Of a stretch of DNA of 39,116 bases, positions 1-7,938 are shown piece after piece. Position numbers and translations under genes: made by a program. Positions within the stretch are counted from its first letter, which is position 1. The number at the start of each line of letters is the position of its first letter. A model generated the notes under the pieces. The model was not told the DNA's origin. It worked only from the letters and a program-made list of their open reading frames with translations, and searched no databases. The stretch comes from an uncultured Granulosicoccaceae bacterium (GTDB lineage: Bacteria; Pseudomonadota; Gammaproteobacteria; Granulosicoccales; Granulosicoccaceae), in contig CALHOI010000002.1 in NCBI GenBank assembly GCA_938035525.1, positions 1 to 39,116 of the forward strand, read 5' to 3'.

Positions 1-368
1 ACCACTTTTGCGGACTCGGTTAACTCGGTGGAAAAGCGGCCCATTTTTTCGGCTTCATCGCCAATACGTTCCAGGTCAGTGATGACTTTGATCACTGTGA
101 CAATCAAGCGCAAGTCACTGGCTGCCGGTTGCCGACGTGCCAGTATTTGTATGCATTCTTCGTCTATATCGACTTCAAGTTTGTTGACTTCAAAGTCGGC
201 AGTGGCCACTTCATTGCCTAAATCGGCATCGAGTTCAAGTAACGCGGTGAGTCCTTTACTGACTTGCTGCTCAACCAGTCCACCCATGGCCAGGACTTTG
301 TTGCGCACATCCTCTAGCTCTTGATTAAACTGTTGAGAAATATGTTGGTCTAAATGTAACTTGTCCAT
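1..368 (-). CDS. phoU: Phosphate-signalling protein PhoU (3' part off the window)
   Basis: The first 122 codons are present; the gene runs off the left edge. The translation starts [18 protein letters not shown] and contains [10 protein letters not shown], the metal-binding helix signature of PhoU, in the first three-helix repeat. PhoU is a cytoplasmic regulator that couples the PstSCAB transporter to the PhoR kinase and keeps the Pho regulon off when phosphate is plentiful. It lies 52 bp downstream of pstB on the same strand, the usual last gene of the pst operon. The ATG at 366-368 matches the start of the E. coli protein. Only the second helical repeat is missing, because of the window edge. 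Confidence 0.95.
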   Translation of the reverse strand, partial: MDKLHLDQHISQQFNQELEDVRNKVLAMGGLVEQQVSKGLTALLELDADLGNEVATADFEVNKLEVDIDEECIQILARRQPAASDLRLIVTVIKVITDLERIGDEAEKMGRFSTELTESAKV

Positions 369-420
369 AGTTTTCGTTTCGCTGTTTGTTGGGTGCTGGA
401 AAACAGGTAAATAAAATGCG

Positions 421-1242
421 TTATCCGAAGCGTCCGGTTATGTAGTTTTCTGTTAGCTCGTGTGACGGATTAGTGAATATTTGATTGGTCGTGCCAACTT
501 CCACCAATTTGCCCAAATGAAAGTATGCCGTACGTTGTGATACGCGCGCGGCCTGTTGCATTGAATGTGTCACGATGGCAATGGCGTAGTTTTGTCGAAG
601 TTCATCAATGAGTTCTTCTATTTTTGCCGTAGCAATTGGGTCGAGGGCAGAGCAGGGCTCATCCATTAGAATCACCTCTGGGCTAACCGCGATAGTGCGG
701 GCGATACACAATCTTTGCTGCTGACCGCCAGATAAGCTTGTGCCGGGGGCATCAAGCCGGTCTTGCACTTCCTCGTATAAACCGGCTTTTTGCAAAGAAC
801 CAATAACAATTTCATCGAGCTCGGCGCGGTTGCTGGCCAGTCCGTGGATACGAGGACCATAAGCGACGTTGTCATAAATGCTTTTGGCAAATGGATTTGG
901 TTTTTGAAACACCATACCAACCCGCGCTCGCAGTAGTACCGTATCCAGATCGGCGCCGTATAAGTCTTCGCCATCGAGTGACATCTGGCCTGTGACCCGA
1001 CAGCTTGGAATGGTGTCGTTCATGCGATTAAGACAACGCAAAAAGGTTGACTTGCCACAACCCGATGGACCAATCATGGCAATGACTTCGTTGTTGGCAA
1101 TATCGAGGCTGACATCAAAAATGGCTTGCTTATCGCCATAGAACACATCGACATTGCTGAGTCGCATTTTTGGATTGTCGACAGTAACATCACCAACGGT
1201 GCCGGTTATTTTGTCGAACGCGTCCTGATGAGTATCATTCAC
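421..1242 (-). CDS. pstB: Phosphate ABC transporter ATP-binding protein PstB
   Basis: This 273-residue ABC ATPase powers phosphate uptake through PstC and PstA on the inner face of the membrane. Walker A (GPSGCGKST, about residues 58-66), the ABC signature (LSGGQQQRL), Walker B ([13 protein letters not shown]) and the switch histidine (IVTHSMQQ) are all present and in order. The length is typical of PstB, with about 20 extra N-terminal residues. The start used is GTG; no in-frame ATG precedes the conserved domain. It follows pstA by 93 bp and precedes phoU by 52 bp in one minus-strand operon. Confidence 0.97.
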   Translation of the reverse strand: MNDTHQDAFDKITGTVGDVTVDNPKMRLSNVDVFYGDKQAIFDVSLDIANNEVIAMIGPSGCGKSTFLRCLNRMNDTIPSCRVTGQMSLDGEDLYGADLDTVLLRARVGMVFQKPNPFAKSIYDNVAYGPRIHGLASNRAELDEIVIGSLQKAGLYEEVQDRLDAPGTSLSGGQQQRLCIARTIAVSPEVILMDEPCSALDPIATAKIEELIDELRQNYAIAIVTHSMQQAARVSQRTAYFHLGKLVEVGTTNQIFTNPSHELTENYITGRFG

Positions 1243-1335
1243 TGTTTGTATTCTTCGCTATAGTAAGTTCGTTTATAACAAGTAAAACACGAGGCTCTCA
1301 AGCGTTTTAGCATGAAAGCTTAGCCAATCTGGCGT

Positions 1336-2691
1336 TTACCACCGACGCTCAAATCGCTTGCGTAACATAACTGCGACGGCGTTCATTAAAATCAGAAAAC
1401 CTAACAAAACAATGATGGCAGCCGAGGTTTTTTCAACAAATGCACGCTCTGGGCTATCAGCCCATAAAAATACCTGAACCGGCAAAACCGTTGCAGCATC
1501 GGTAAAACCTGCTGGTATATCAACAATAAAAGCCACCATGCCAATCATGAGTAGCGGCGCTGTTTCACCCAAAGCCTGCGCCAGCCCGATAATAGTGCCC
1601 GTTAAAATACCAGGCATGGCCAAAGGTAATACGTGATGCCAGACCACTTGTTGTTCTGATGCACCCAGGCCACGTGCTGCTTCTCTAATTGATGGTGGTA
1701 CCGCTTTTAATGCGGCACGCGAAGCAATGATGATGGTGGGCAGTGTCATCAAGCTAAGTACAATACCGCCAACAACCGGTGCAGAGCGAGGCAAGTGAAA
1801 GAAGTTAATAAACACAGCCAACCCCAATAACCCAAATACGATGGATGGCACCGCGGCCAGGTTGTTGATATTGACTTCGACAATATCGGTCCATTTATTT
1901 TGCGGCGCAAATTCTTCCAGATAAATGGCAGCAGCGACAGCAATAGGGAAAGACAACATAAACGTCACCAGCAGCGTTAGCGCCGAACCAATCAGGGCGG
2001 CTTTTATGCCGGCTTGTTCCGGTTCGCGCGAATCGCCATTGGTAAAAAAAACTTTATTGAAGCGGGTTTGGGTTTCTCCGGCATCCTTGAGTGTTTTTGC
2101 GAACCCAATTTGCTGATCACTCATTCTGGTCACAATAGAGTCGGGATCTGACAAGTCATCGCCAGACTTTAGTATAGCGGCTAACTCGTCGTCTGCAGGT
2201 AGCCATGTTTCGATAGTAGTGCCAATGATTGCCGGGTTTTCCTTAACCATGTCGTATAGCCGGTATTCGCCACTGCTACTGATCAACTGGTACAGCTCTT
2301 TTTTCGCTTTGCGCTTTTTAACATCGGGAAACCGATCACGCATTGTTTTCTTGATCACCCCTGAATAATTTGCGGCGCGCAGTTCTTTGGCAGTTGGATT
2401 GTCAGACAGCCCTAAAGTGTCGGCATCGAGTTCAAGATTCAGCTTGACGTAAGTGTGTGTGAACGCCGGCCACCCTTTGATAAAAATGCTGGTAAGCAGC
2501 ACAACCAAAAAAGCAAGGCTGGCGGCAATTGCAAAAATGCCATAAAACTTAAACCGCTTTTCGGCGGCGTAACGCCGCGCAAGGGTTGCCTTAACCAGGC
2601 TGGTGGTGTCGCGTTTGGGTGAATCGCCAGGCAGGGCTTGTGACGAGTCTTGATTGTTCATATCTGAACTGTCGCTATCAGTATTAGTCAT
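1336..2691 (-). CDS. pstA: Phosphate ABC transporter permease PstA, long form
   Basis: This inner-membrane permease is one half of the phosphate channel. The C-terminal half (about residues 225-451) holds the binding-protein-dependent permease domain, with the EAA-type loop EAARGLGASEQQVVWHHVLP. The protein has 451 residues against about 296 in E. coli. After a first membrane segment (about residues 50-72) there is an insert of roughly 150 hydrophilic residues, presumably periplasmic, before the permease core. Long PstA proteins of this kind are known in Pseudomonas relatives. Its start overlaps the end of pstC by 8 bp, which suggests translational coupling. Confidence 0.95.
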   Translation of the reverse strand: MTNTDSDSSDMNNQDSSQALPGDSPKRDTTSLVKATLARRYAAEKRFKFYGIFAIAASLAFLVVLLTSIFIKGWPAFTHTYVKLNLELDADTLGLSDNPTAKELRAANYSGVIKKTMRDRFPDVKKRKAKKELYQLISSSGEYRLYDMVKENPAIIGTTIETWLPADDELAAILKSGDDLSDPDSIVTRMSDQQIGFAKTLKDAGETQTRFNKVFFTNGDSREPEQAGIKAALIGSALTLLVTFMLSFPIAVAAAIYLEEFAPQNKWTDIVEVNINNLAAVPSIVFGLLGLAVFINFFHLPRSAPVVGGIVLSLMTLPTIIIASRAALKAVPPSIREAARGLGASEQQVVWHHVLPLAMPGILTGTIIGLAQALGETAPLLMIGMVAFIVDIPAGFTDAATVLPVQVFLWADSPERAFVEKTSAAIIVLLGFLILMNAVAVMLRKRFERRW

Positions 2692-4072
2692 ATTGCTCTC
2701 GGTATTTTCGCACTACGCGTAAAGCGATGACGTTCAAAATTAATGTGGTGATAAACAGCAATAAACCCAAAGCGAATGCTGCCAGGGTTTTTGCGCTATC
2801 AAATTCCTGATCGCCGGTTAACAAGGTCACGATTTGCACGGTGACAGTGGTGACAGCCTCTAACGGGTTAATGGTGAGGTTTGCCGCTAAACCTGCCGCC
2901 ATAACCACAATCATGGTTTCACCAATGGCCCGTGAAGCCGCTAGCAACACGCCGCCAACAATGCCTGGCAGTGCGGCCGGAAAAACCACTTTTCTGACGG
3001 TTTCTGACTTGGTTGCACCCAAACCTGATGAGCCGTCGCGCATGGCTTGTGGCACCGCTGTAATGACATCGTCTGACAAGGACGATACAAACGGGATAAT
3101 CATAATGCCCATCACTGTTCCGGCAGCCAGCGCGCTTTCTGAGGACACGCTTAAGCCGATGTGTTCACCCAGGTTTCTTATGAGTGGTGCAACGGTTAGT
3201 GCTGCAAAGAAGCCGTACACCACAGTCGGTATACCGGCAAGAATTTCGAGCAAGGGTTTGACGATAGCGCGTGTACGAGGTGATGCGTATTCAGCCAGAT
3301 AAATAGCCGACATCAATCCAAACGGTACCGCAACCAACATGGCAATGGCCGAGATAAGCAGCGTACCAAGAAACAATGGAATGGCACCGAATGATCCGGA
3401 CGAGCCAGCTTGATCAACTCGTATGGCTGTTTGTGGGCTCCACTTGGTGCCGGTGACAAATTCGATCACACTGACTTGCGAGAAAAACCGCAAGGCCTCG
3501 AACAACACTGAAAATACAATGCCAACGGTGGTGAGTATGGCGATGGATGCGGATGCCAGTAAAAAGAATTCGATAATGCGCTCGACTATGGGCCGCGCTC
3601 GCGTGTTGGATTTAATTTTACGGTACGCCAGGGCAGCGCCAATAATGGCAACGGCAATCGAGAGTAAAAATAAGGCCACCGCGCTATAGCTGCGCAGCGT
3701 GTTAAGACGAGTAGCTGCCTGCTGTTTTGCTGCATCGGGTTCGGCGGCAATGTTACCCGAGGCCGCCAGATTGTTTATTTCGTTTTTATACAGATCGACT
3801 GGCTTCTCACCCAGGTCGTGTACGGCTTGCGGAATAGAGCTGTCGAGCATTGAGCTGACAATCGGGCCTTCAAACAGTTTCCAGCCAATGATAATGGCCA
3901 GTGCGGGTAGCGCACACCAAAGACCAACCATGAGCCCGTAGTGGCCGGGTAACGAGTGCAGTTTGCTAACACCACCACTGCTTCTGGCAATGCTGTAGGC
4001 CTTCTGCCTGCCCATCACAAACGAGACAAATGCCAGGCTTAAAGCCACCAGCAATATGGTTGTTGTAGACAT
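2684..4072 (-). CDS. pstC: Phosphate ABC transporter permease PstC, long form
   Basis: This is the partner permease of PstA, with 462 residues against about 319 in E. coli. The N-terminal part adds membrane segments near residues 1-20 and 45-65, a soluble stretch, and another segment near 130-150 before the core. The core contains the inner-membrane loop RDGSSGLGATKSETVRKVVF and the downstream ALPGIVGG permease motif. The ATG at 4070-4072 gives a hydrophobic N-terminus (MSTTTILLVALSLAFVSF). It is separated from pstS by 153 bp holding a strong inverted repeat, so it is probably expressed at a lower level than pstS. Confidence 0.95.
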   Translation of the reverse strand: MSTTTILLVALSLAFVSFVMGRQKAYSIARSSGGVSKLHSLPGHYGLMVGLWCALPALAIIIGWKLFEGPIVSSMLDSSIPQAVHDLGEKPVDLYKNEINNLAASGNIAAEPDAAKQQAATRLNTLRSYSAVALFLLSIAVAIIGAALAYRKIKSNTRARPIVERIIEFFLLASASIAILTTVGIVFSVLFEALRFFSQVSVIEFVTGTKWSPQTAIRVDQAGSSGSFGAIPLFLGTLLISAIAMLVAVPFGLMSAIYLAEYASPRTRAIVKPLLEILAGIPTVVYGFFAALTVAPLIRNLGEHIGLSVSSESALAAGTVMGIMIIPFVSSLSDDVITAVPQAMRDGSSGLGATKSETVRKVVFPAALPGIVGGVLLAASRAIGETMIVVMAAGLAANLTINPLEAVTTVTVQIVTLLTGDQEFDSAKTLAAFALGLLLFITTLILNVIALRVVRKYREQYD

Positions 4073-4127
4073 AAAATTGATTCGCTAACTAACTTTTATT
4101 TCGCAGCCAAACCAGTTGGACAAACAC

Positions 4128-4165
4128 AAAAAGTGCACACACTAGTAAAAGCATGCGCACTTTTT
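4128..4165 (-). terminator. Hairpin between pstS and pstC, likely attenuator
   Basis: A perfect 9-bp inverted repeat, AAAAAGTGC (4128-4136) and GCACTTTTT (4157-4165), flanks a 20-nt loop. Read on the minus strand it lies about 60 nt after the pstS stop and ends in a T-run, so it resembles an intrinsic terminator or a 3'-end stabilising hairpin. A smaller hairpin (CTACAA at 4171-4176, TTGTAG at 4185-4190) precedes it. Partial termination here would give more pstS than pstCAB mRNA, as is common for binding-protein genes. The long loop and A/T-rich stem make efficiency uncertain. Confidence 0.55.
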
Positions 4166-4225
4166 TAAGACTACAAGTTATCGTTTGTAGCCAGACTGTT
4201 CACTCAATTAATGCAGTGTGGTTTG

Positions 4226-5290
4226 TTAGAGTTCCAGTGCTTGCAACTCGCTTACTGCATTACTGACTTCATCGCGTTCTTCTTCGTCGAGCGGAATCAT
4301 GCCTTTGTCGGCCAGATAACCGTCTTCACCAAAAGCACCTTCGCTGGTGAATTCAGCCAGGTATTCTTCAATACCGGGAACTGTACCTGCGTGTTGCGCT
4401 TTAACGTAAAAGTATAAGGGTCTTGAGATAGCGTAGTCGCCGTCGGCGATGCTATCAAAGTCTGCTTCAAACCCATCGATAACTGAACTTTGAACCTTAT
4501 CAGAGTTTTGTTCCAAAAAGCTGAAACCAAATATACCCAGTGCATCCGGATTGGCTTCAAGCTTTTGCACAATCAGGTTATCGTTTTCGCCAGCTTCGAC
4601 GTACGCGCCGTCTTCACGCATGGTGTGGCAAACGCGCTTGTGTGTGTCTGAGTCGCTGCTTTTCATTTCTTTTATGAAGTCGAACGTGTCGCAGCCACCT
4701 TCCATAGCCAGTTCCACAAACGCATCCCGTGTACCAGAGGTAGGAGGCGGGCCCATGACTTCGATTCTTCTCGATGGCAAGGCATCGTTAATATCAGACC
4801 AAAGTTTATACGGGTTTTCCACCAGCGTGGCGCTGCCATCCGGGTTTGGCACTTCAGCTGCTAGTGCCAGAAATAAATCCTGAGTAGACATCTCGAACTG
4901 CTCTGCTTCAACTGAGTTGGCAATGGCAATACCGTCGTAGCCAATCAGCACCTCAACAATGTTAGTGACACCATTGCTCTGACACATTTCGAACTCACTG
5001 CTTTTGATGCGTCTGGAAGAATTAGTGATGTCGGGTGTATCGATGCCAATGCCACTACAGAACAATTTCAAACCACCGCCAGAGCCAGTCGCTTCAATTT
5101 TTGGTGTTTTGAAGTCCGTTACCTTGCCAAAGCGTTCTGCAACCACGGTGGCGAAAGGGTAAACAGTAGAAGAACCCACGATGCTAATGTAATCGCGTGC
5201 CATTGCCTGTGTGCTCAGACCCACGGTTACGAGCGCTGCACCAATAAGCAATGCCGGTTTATTTTTGCCTTTTTTAGTCAACATAGTCAT
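4226..5290 (-). CDS. pstS: Phosphate-binding periplasmic protein PstS
   Basis: This 354-residue secreted protein captures phosphate in the periplasm for PstCAB. A signal peptide (MTMLTKKGKNKPALLIGAAL, hydrophobic core, cleavage near TQAMA-RD) is followed by the phosphate-loop motif SIVGSSTVYPF and then ATGSGGG. The PPPTSGTRDAF segment supplies further ligand contacts. It belongs to the SSTVYPF type of PstS common in marine proteobacteria rather than the E. coli type. A start at the second ATG (5282-5284) is also possible. It is preceded by a Pho box and followed by the pstCAB-phoU genes. Confidence 0.95.
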   Translation of the reverse strand: MTMLTKKGKNKPALLIGAALVTVGLSTQAMARDYISIVGSSTVYPFATVVAERFGKVTDFKTPKIEATGSGGGLKLFCSGIGIDTPDITNSSRRIKSSEFEMCQSNGVTNIVEVLIGYDGIAIANSVEAEQFEMSTQDLFLALAAEVPNPDGSATLVENPYKLWSDINDALPSRRIEVMGPPPTSGTRDAFVELAMEGGCDTFDFIKEMKSSDSDTHKRVCHTMREDGAYVEAGENDNLIVQKLEANPDALGIFGFSFLEQNSDKVQSSVIDGFEADFDSIADGDYAISRPLYFYVKAQHAGTVPGIEEYLAEFTSEGAFGEDGYLADKGMIPLDEEERDEVSNAVSELQALEL

Positions 5291-5357
5291 CTCGATATTT
5301 GGTATTCAGACTCAAGTAAATAAAAACAAGATTAGGTTCTTACCCAACTCGCCAATC

Positions 5358-5391
5358 ATGATATTGGACCAATATGACATCCGTGTGACAC
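5358..5391 (-). promoter_or_regulatory. Pho box and -10 element upstream of pstS
   Basis: On the minus strand 5391-5373 reads GTGTCACACGGATGTCATA: two TGTCA half-sites spaced 11 bp apart, as in the PhoB-binding consensus (CTGTCATA, W-A-W, CTGTCAYA). Nine bases further on lies TATCAT (5363-5358), a good -10 element at the distance expected when PhoB replaces -35 recognition. The resulting leader to the pstS start is about 60 nt. This indicates PhoB-activated transcription of pstS and the genes after it. Confidence 0.8.
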
Positions 5392-5503
5392 CGCTGAATG
5401 AGCATCACAAAATCAGATACCAATTTGTGTAAAAACGTTAACTGGGATCGCTGCAGTGCCTGTGTCTTTGTCACTGTAAAGCCTGTGCAATTGTAAGCCA
5501 GTG

Positions 5504-6829
5504 TTACATGTTCATGACTTTGGCCGCGCTGGCAATGCGCGATGCCGGAAATTCAATTTGAAACTGCGAGCCGTGCCCTGGAGTCGAATTGATCAACAGC
5601 TGCCCACCGTGCCGTTGGGCTGCGTGTTTTACAATGGCCAGACCCAGACCGGTGCCGCCGTTTTCGCGAGATCGGCCTTTATCCACACGGTAAAAGCGTT
5701 CGCTAAGACGATGTAAGTGCTGTGCCTCTATGCCAGCGCCGTTGTCATCAATGCTCAGCAGTGGCAACCCGGTATCGTTAAGGTGCCATGATGCGATAAC
5801 CCGGGTACCGGCGTTGGTGTAATTAATGGCATTGGCCAGTAGATTATTAATGGCACTGTAGATTTCACTCTCCGAACCTATCAACAGCAACTCTTCGTCG
5901 GCATCAACAATCAGTTCGTGTGAGCTGCCAATGCTCTCATTAAGCACCTTCACGGTGTTTTGCAGTAGCGATGAAACAACAATAGGCTGGCCCTCGCTCT
6001 CACCCAGCGGGTTACCTTCCAGTTTTGAGAGTTCAAGTAAGTGCTCAACAATATGCTGCATGCGATCGCTTTGTGCCTGAACGTTAAGCAACGCATCTTT
6101 GTTTTTGGTATCGAGCATATCGTCGTCCAAAACCATTTCAAGATAACCACGAATCACCGTTAGCGGTGTGCGTAATTCGTGCGACACGTCAGCCACAAAT
6201 GCTTTGCGCATTTCGCGTACCTTAACTCGCTGCGTAATGTCGCGAGCAATTAACACCGTCATGCCTTTCGCTGCTTTGACTTTTATCATTGACAGCGTTT
6301 TTTCCGGTGCGACGGGGGAGGAGACTTCGACTTCGAGTCCTTCTTCTTCCTGCGCCAGATAATTCAGCATTTCGGGTGCGCGCAGCAGGTTATCAATTCG
6401 CTGACCGTGATCGCGTTCTTCGTGAATGTTAAGCAGTGTGTTGGCTGCGTGATTACTCCACTGAATGTTGCGCATGTTATCGAACACAACGGTCGCGTCA
6501 GGCAGTACGGCTGCTAAGTGATTAAATCGCGCCAGTGTTGAGCGATAACGATTTTTTTGTTTACGGCTATAGGCTTTTTCGCGATGAATCAGGCCAACGA
6601 CTTGATCCATTAAACCCATAGTGGGCGGTGCTTTGGATGAGGCCGCTCCAGATTCCAACCACTTGACAATATTGGCCATGCGTACCAGCAGCCAAATGGT
6701 GTAGCCGATGCTCGCCAAGAGCATCAGTAACAGTGGCGCACCCACGATCAGGCCAGCCACCAATGCGGCCAGAATAGCGAGCACAAACCAGCTAAGTTCG
6801 CTACGCAGCAACGCGGTTACGTTGATCAT
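5504..6829 (-). CDS. phoR: Phosphate-regulon sensor histidine kinase PhoR
   Basis: This membrane-anchored kinase phosphorylates PhoB when phosphate is scarce and integrates the state of Pst and PhoU. It has two closely spaced N-terminal membrane segments with almost no periplasmic loop, a PAS-like domain (about residues 95-200), the H-box VSHELRTPLTV with the phospho-accepting His, and the ATPase boxes NLLANAINYTN, DNGAGI and GTGLGLAIVKH. The architecture matches E. coli PhoR. The ATG at 6827-6829 gives 441 residues; a GTG four codons upstream (6841) would give 445. Neither has a clear ribosome binding site. It lies downstream of phoB in the same direction. Confidence 0.95.
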   Translation of the reverse strand: MINVTALLRSELSWFVLAILAALVAGLIVGAPLLLMLLASIGYTIWLLVRMANIVKWLESGAASSKAPPTMGLMDQVVGLIHREKAYSRKQKNRYRSTLARFNHLAAVLPDATVVFDNMRNIQWSNHAANTLLNIHEERDHGQRIDNLLRAPEMLNYLAQEEEGLEVEVSSPVAPEKTLSMIKVKAAKGMTVLIARDITQRVKVREMRKAFVADVSHELRTPLTVIRGYLEMVLDDDMLDTKNKDALLNVQAQSDRMQHIVEHLLELSKLEGNPLGESEGQPIVVSSLLQNTVKVLNESIGSSHELIVDADEELLLIGSESEIYSAINNLLANAINYTNAGTRVIASWHLNDTGLPLLSIDDNGAGIEAQHLHRLSERFYRVDKGRSRENGGTGLGLAIVKHAAQRHGGQLLINSTPGHGSQFQIEFPASRIASAAKVMNM

Positions 6830-6937
6830 GTTGGGGTGCACTCAACCATGACCGGATAATACCGGTTTGAGTGTTGGCATAGGGCAGAATCTGATGGGAA
6901 ATTTGCGCGCCAGGCGGGCTAAATCAAGAATTATATT

Positions 6938-7654
6938 TCAGTGGCTACTGTCGTCGGTGGTGGCGCGCAGGCGGTAGCCAGCACCGCGCACGGTTTCCAG
7001 CATTTTGTCCACCTTGGCAGGCTTGAGACTTTTGCGCAGTCGCAGTATGTGCACGTCAACGGTGCGTTCACCAATGTAAGTATCATTGCCCCAAACCTGA
7101 TCAAGCAGTTGATCGCGACTGAACACGCGCTCTGGGTGCATCATAAAGCAGCGCAGCAATTTAAATTCGGTGTGACCCAGGGGGACTTCAAGCTCATTGG
7201 TGTAAACCCGATGCGATTGTGGGTTCAGGAACAAAGAGCCAACCTGTAATGCGTCGCTGATCGCTAATTGATCCCGGGTCCGGCGCAGCAACGCGTTGAT
7301 TCTGGACACCAGCTCTTTGGGCGAAAACGGCTTGCTGATGTAGTCGTCGGCACCGGCATCAAGACCGGCGGAAATATCTTCTTCTTCGGCGCGCGCGGTG
7401 AGCATGATGATAGGCAAACGCCGCGTTTGTTCCTCTTTGCGCAGGCTGCGCACCAGCTCCAGGCCGCTGCCGCCGGGTAACATCCAATCTACCAAGGCCA
7501 GGTCGATAGTATCGGTAGCCGACAACGCTGTTCTGGCGGCCGCCACAGTGGCAACCCCAGTAACTGTGTGGCCGGCGCGCTCCAGTGACATACAGAGCAT
7601 GTCCCGGATGGCTTCTTCATCTTCGATGGCCAGAATGTGTGCAGATTGAGACAA
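6938..7654 (-). CDS. phoB: Phosphate-regulon response regulator PhoB
   Basis: This 238-residue OmpR-family regulator activates Pho-box promoters such as the one before pstS. The receiver domain shows acidic residues (IEDEEAIRD), the phosphorylated Asp in VDWMLPGGSG, the switch Thr in IIMLTARAEEED and the Lys in ISKPFSPKEL. The C-terminal winged helix has the recognition helix TVDVHILRLRKSL. The start is TTG (7654-7652), giving MSQSAHILAIEDE, which fits the family's N-terminus. It heads the minus-strand cluster, with a partial Pho box upstream that suggests autoregulation. Confidence 0.96.
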   Translation of the reverse strand: MSQSAHILAIEDEEAIRDMLCMSLERAGHTVTGVATVAAARTALSATDTIDLALVDWMLPGGSGLELVRSLRKEEQTRRLPIIMLTARAEEEDISAGLDAGADDYISKPFSPKELVSRINALLRRTRDQLAISDALQVGSLFLNPQSHRVYTNELEVPLGHTEFKLLRCFMMHPERVFSRDQLLDQVWGNDTYIGERTVDVHILRLRKSLKPAKVDKMLETVRGAGYRLRATTDDSSH

Positions 7655-7719
7655 TGGTAAACCCGAATTAGCGATAAAAAAGTGGTACTTGATGTTGCCC
7701 GATGAACACAGACAGAGTC

Positions 7720-7738
7720 TAGTGTGAGATTATGACAG
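7720..7738 (-). promoter_or_regulatory. Possible half Pho box upstream of phoB
   Basis: The minus strand carries a perfect CTGTCATA half-site (7738-7731) followed by A-T-C and a poor second half (TCACACTA). It lies 66-84 bp before the phoB start, where an autoregulatory Pho box would be expected. No clear -10 follows at the usual spacing, so this is weak support only. Confidence 0.35.
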
Positions 7739-7759
7739 CTCAGTGACAAGAGGTAGTGG

Positions 7760-7788
7760 TTGCAGCAATTCGGTTCTGCGGCGAGAAT
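7760..7788 (+). promoter_or_regulatory. Candidate promoter of the SRP RNA gene
   Basis: TTGCAG (7760-7765) and GAGAAT (7783-7788) are separated by 17 bp, and the expected start of transcription falls close to the predicted 5' end of the SRP RNA. Each hexamer departs from consensus, so the call rests mainly on spacing and position. Confidence 0.4.
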
Positions 7789-7800
7789 ACCAACTGAGCA

Positions 7801-7917
7801 ATGGTGTTCCGTATCGGCACTCTCGCGACGTGAAACTGTGAACCCAGTCAGGCCCGGAAGGGAGCAGCTGCAGCAGTGGAATCGGGCGCCGGGATGCGGC
7901 TGGTGCGGAATGCCGCC
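7801..7917 (+). ncRNA. ffs: Signal recognition particle RNA, small bacterial (4.5S) type
   Basis: The conserved apical domain is clear: GTCAGGCCCGGAAGGGAGCA (7847-7866), containing the GGAA tetraloop and one side of the Ffh-binding internal loop, and its partner CGCCGGGATG further on. The ends pair: bases 7803-7815 with 7902-7914, including TTCCG with CGGAA. The total length of about 115 nt is normal for the 4.5S class. The RNA binds Ffh and targets nascent membrane proteins to FtsY. Its location just upstream of dnaX-ybaB-recR recurs in several bacterial groups. The exact ends are approximate. Confidence 0.88.
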
Positions 7918-7938
7918 TTTCACCATAAATCATTAATA

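Noticed and set aside
2841-3302. 153-residue plus-strand open frame antisense to pstC
   Set aside because: It is a frame shadow of a well-supported permease gene; the Met/Ala/Thr-rich composition comes from the opposite-strand codons.
7489-7926. 145-residue minus-strand open frame across the SRP RNA and phoB
   Set aside because: It covers the SRP RNA gene antisense and overlaps phoB out of frame; the translation resembles no family.
7876-7938. Longer dnaX start overlapping the SRP RNA
   Set aside because: The 21 added residues overlap the 3' arm of the SRP RNA, while ATG 7939 begins the conserved MSSYQVLARKWRP sequence.
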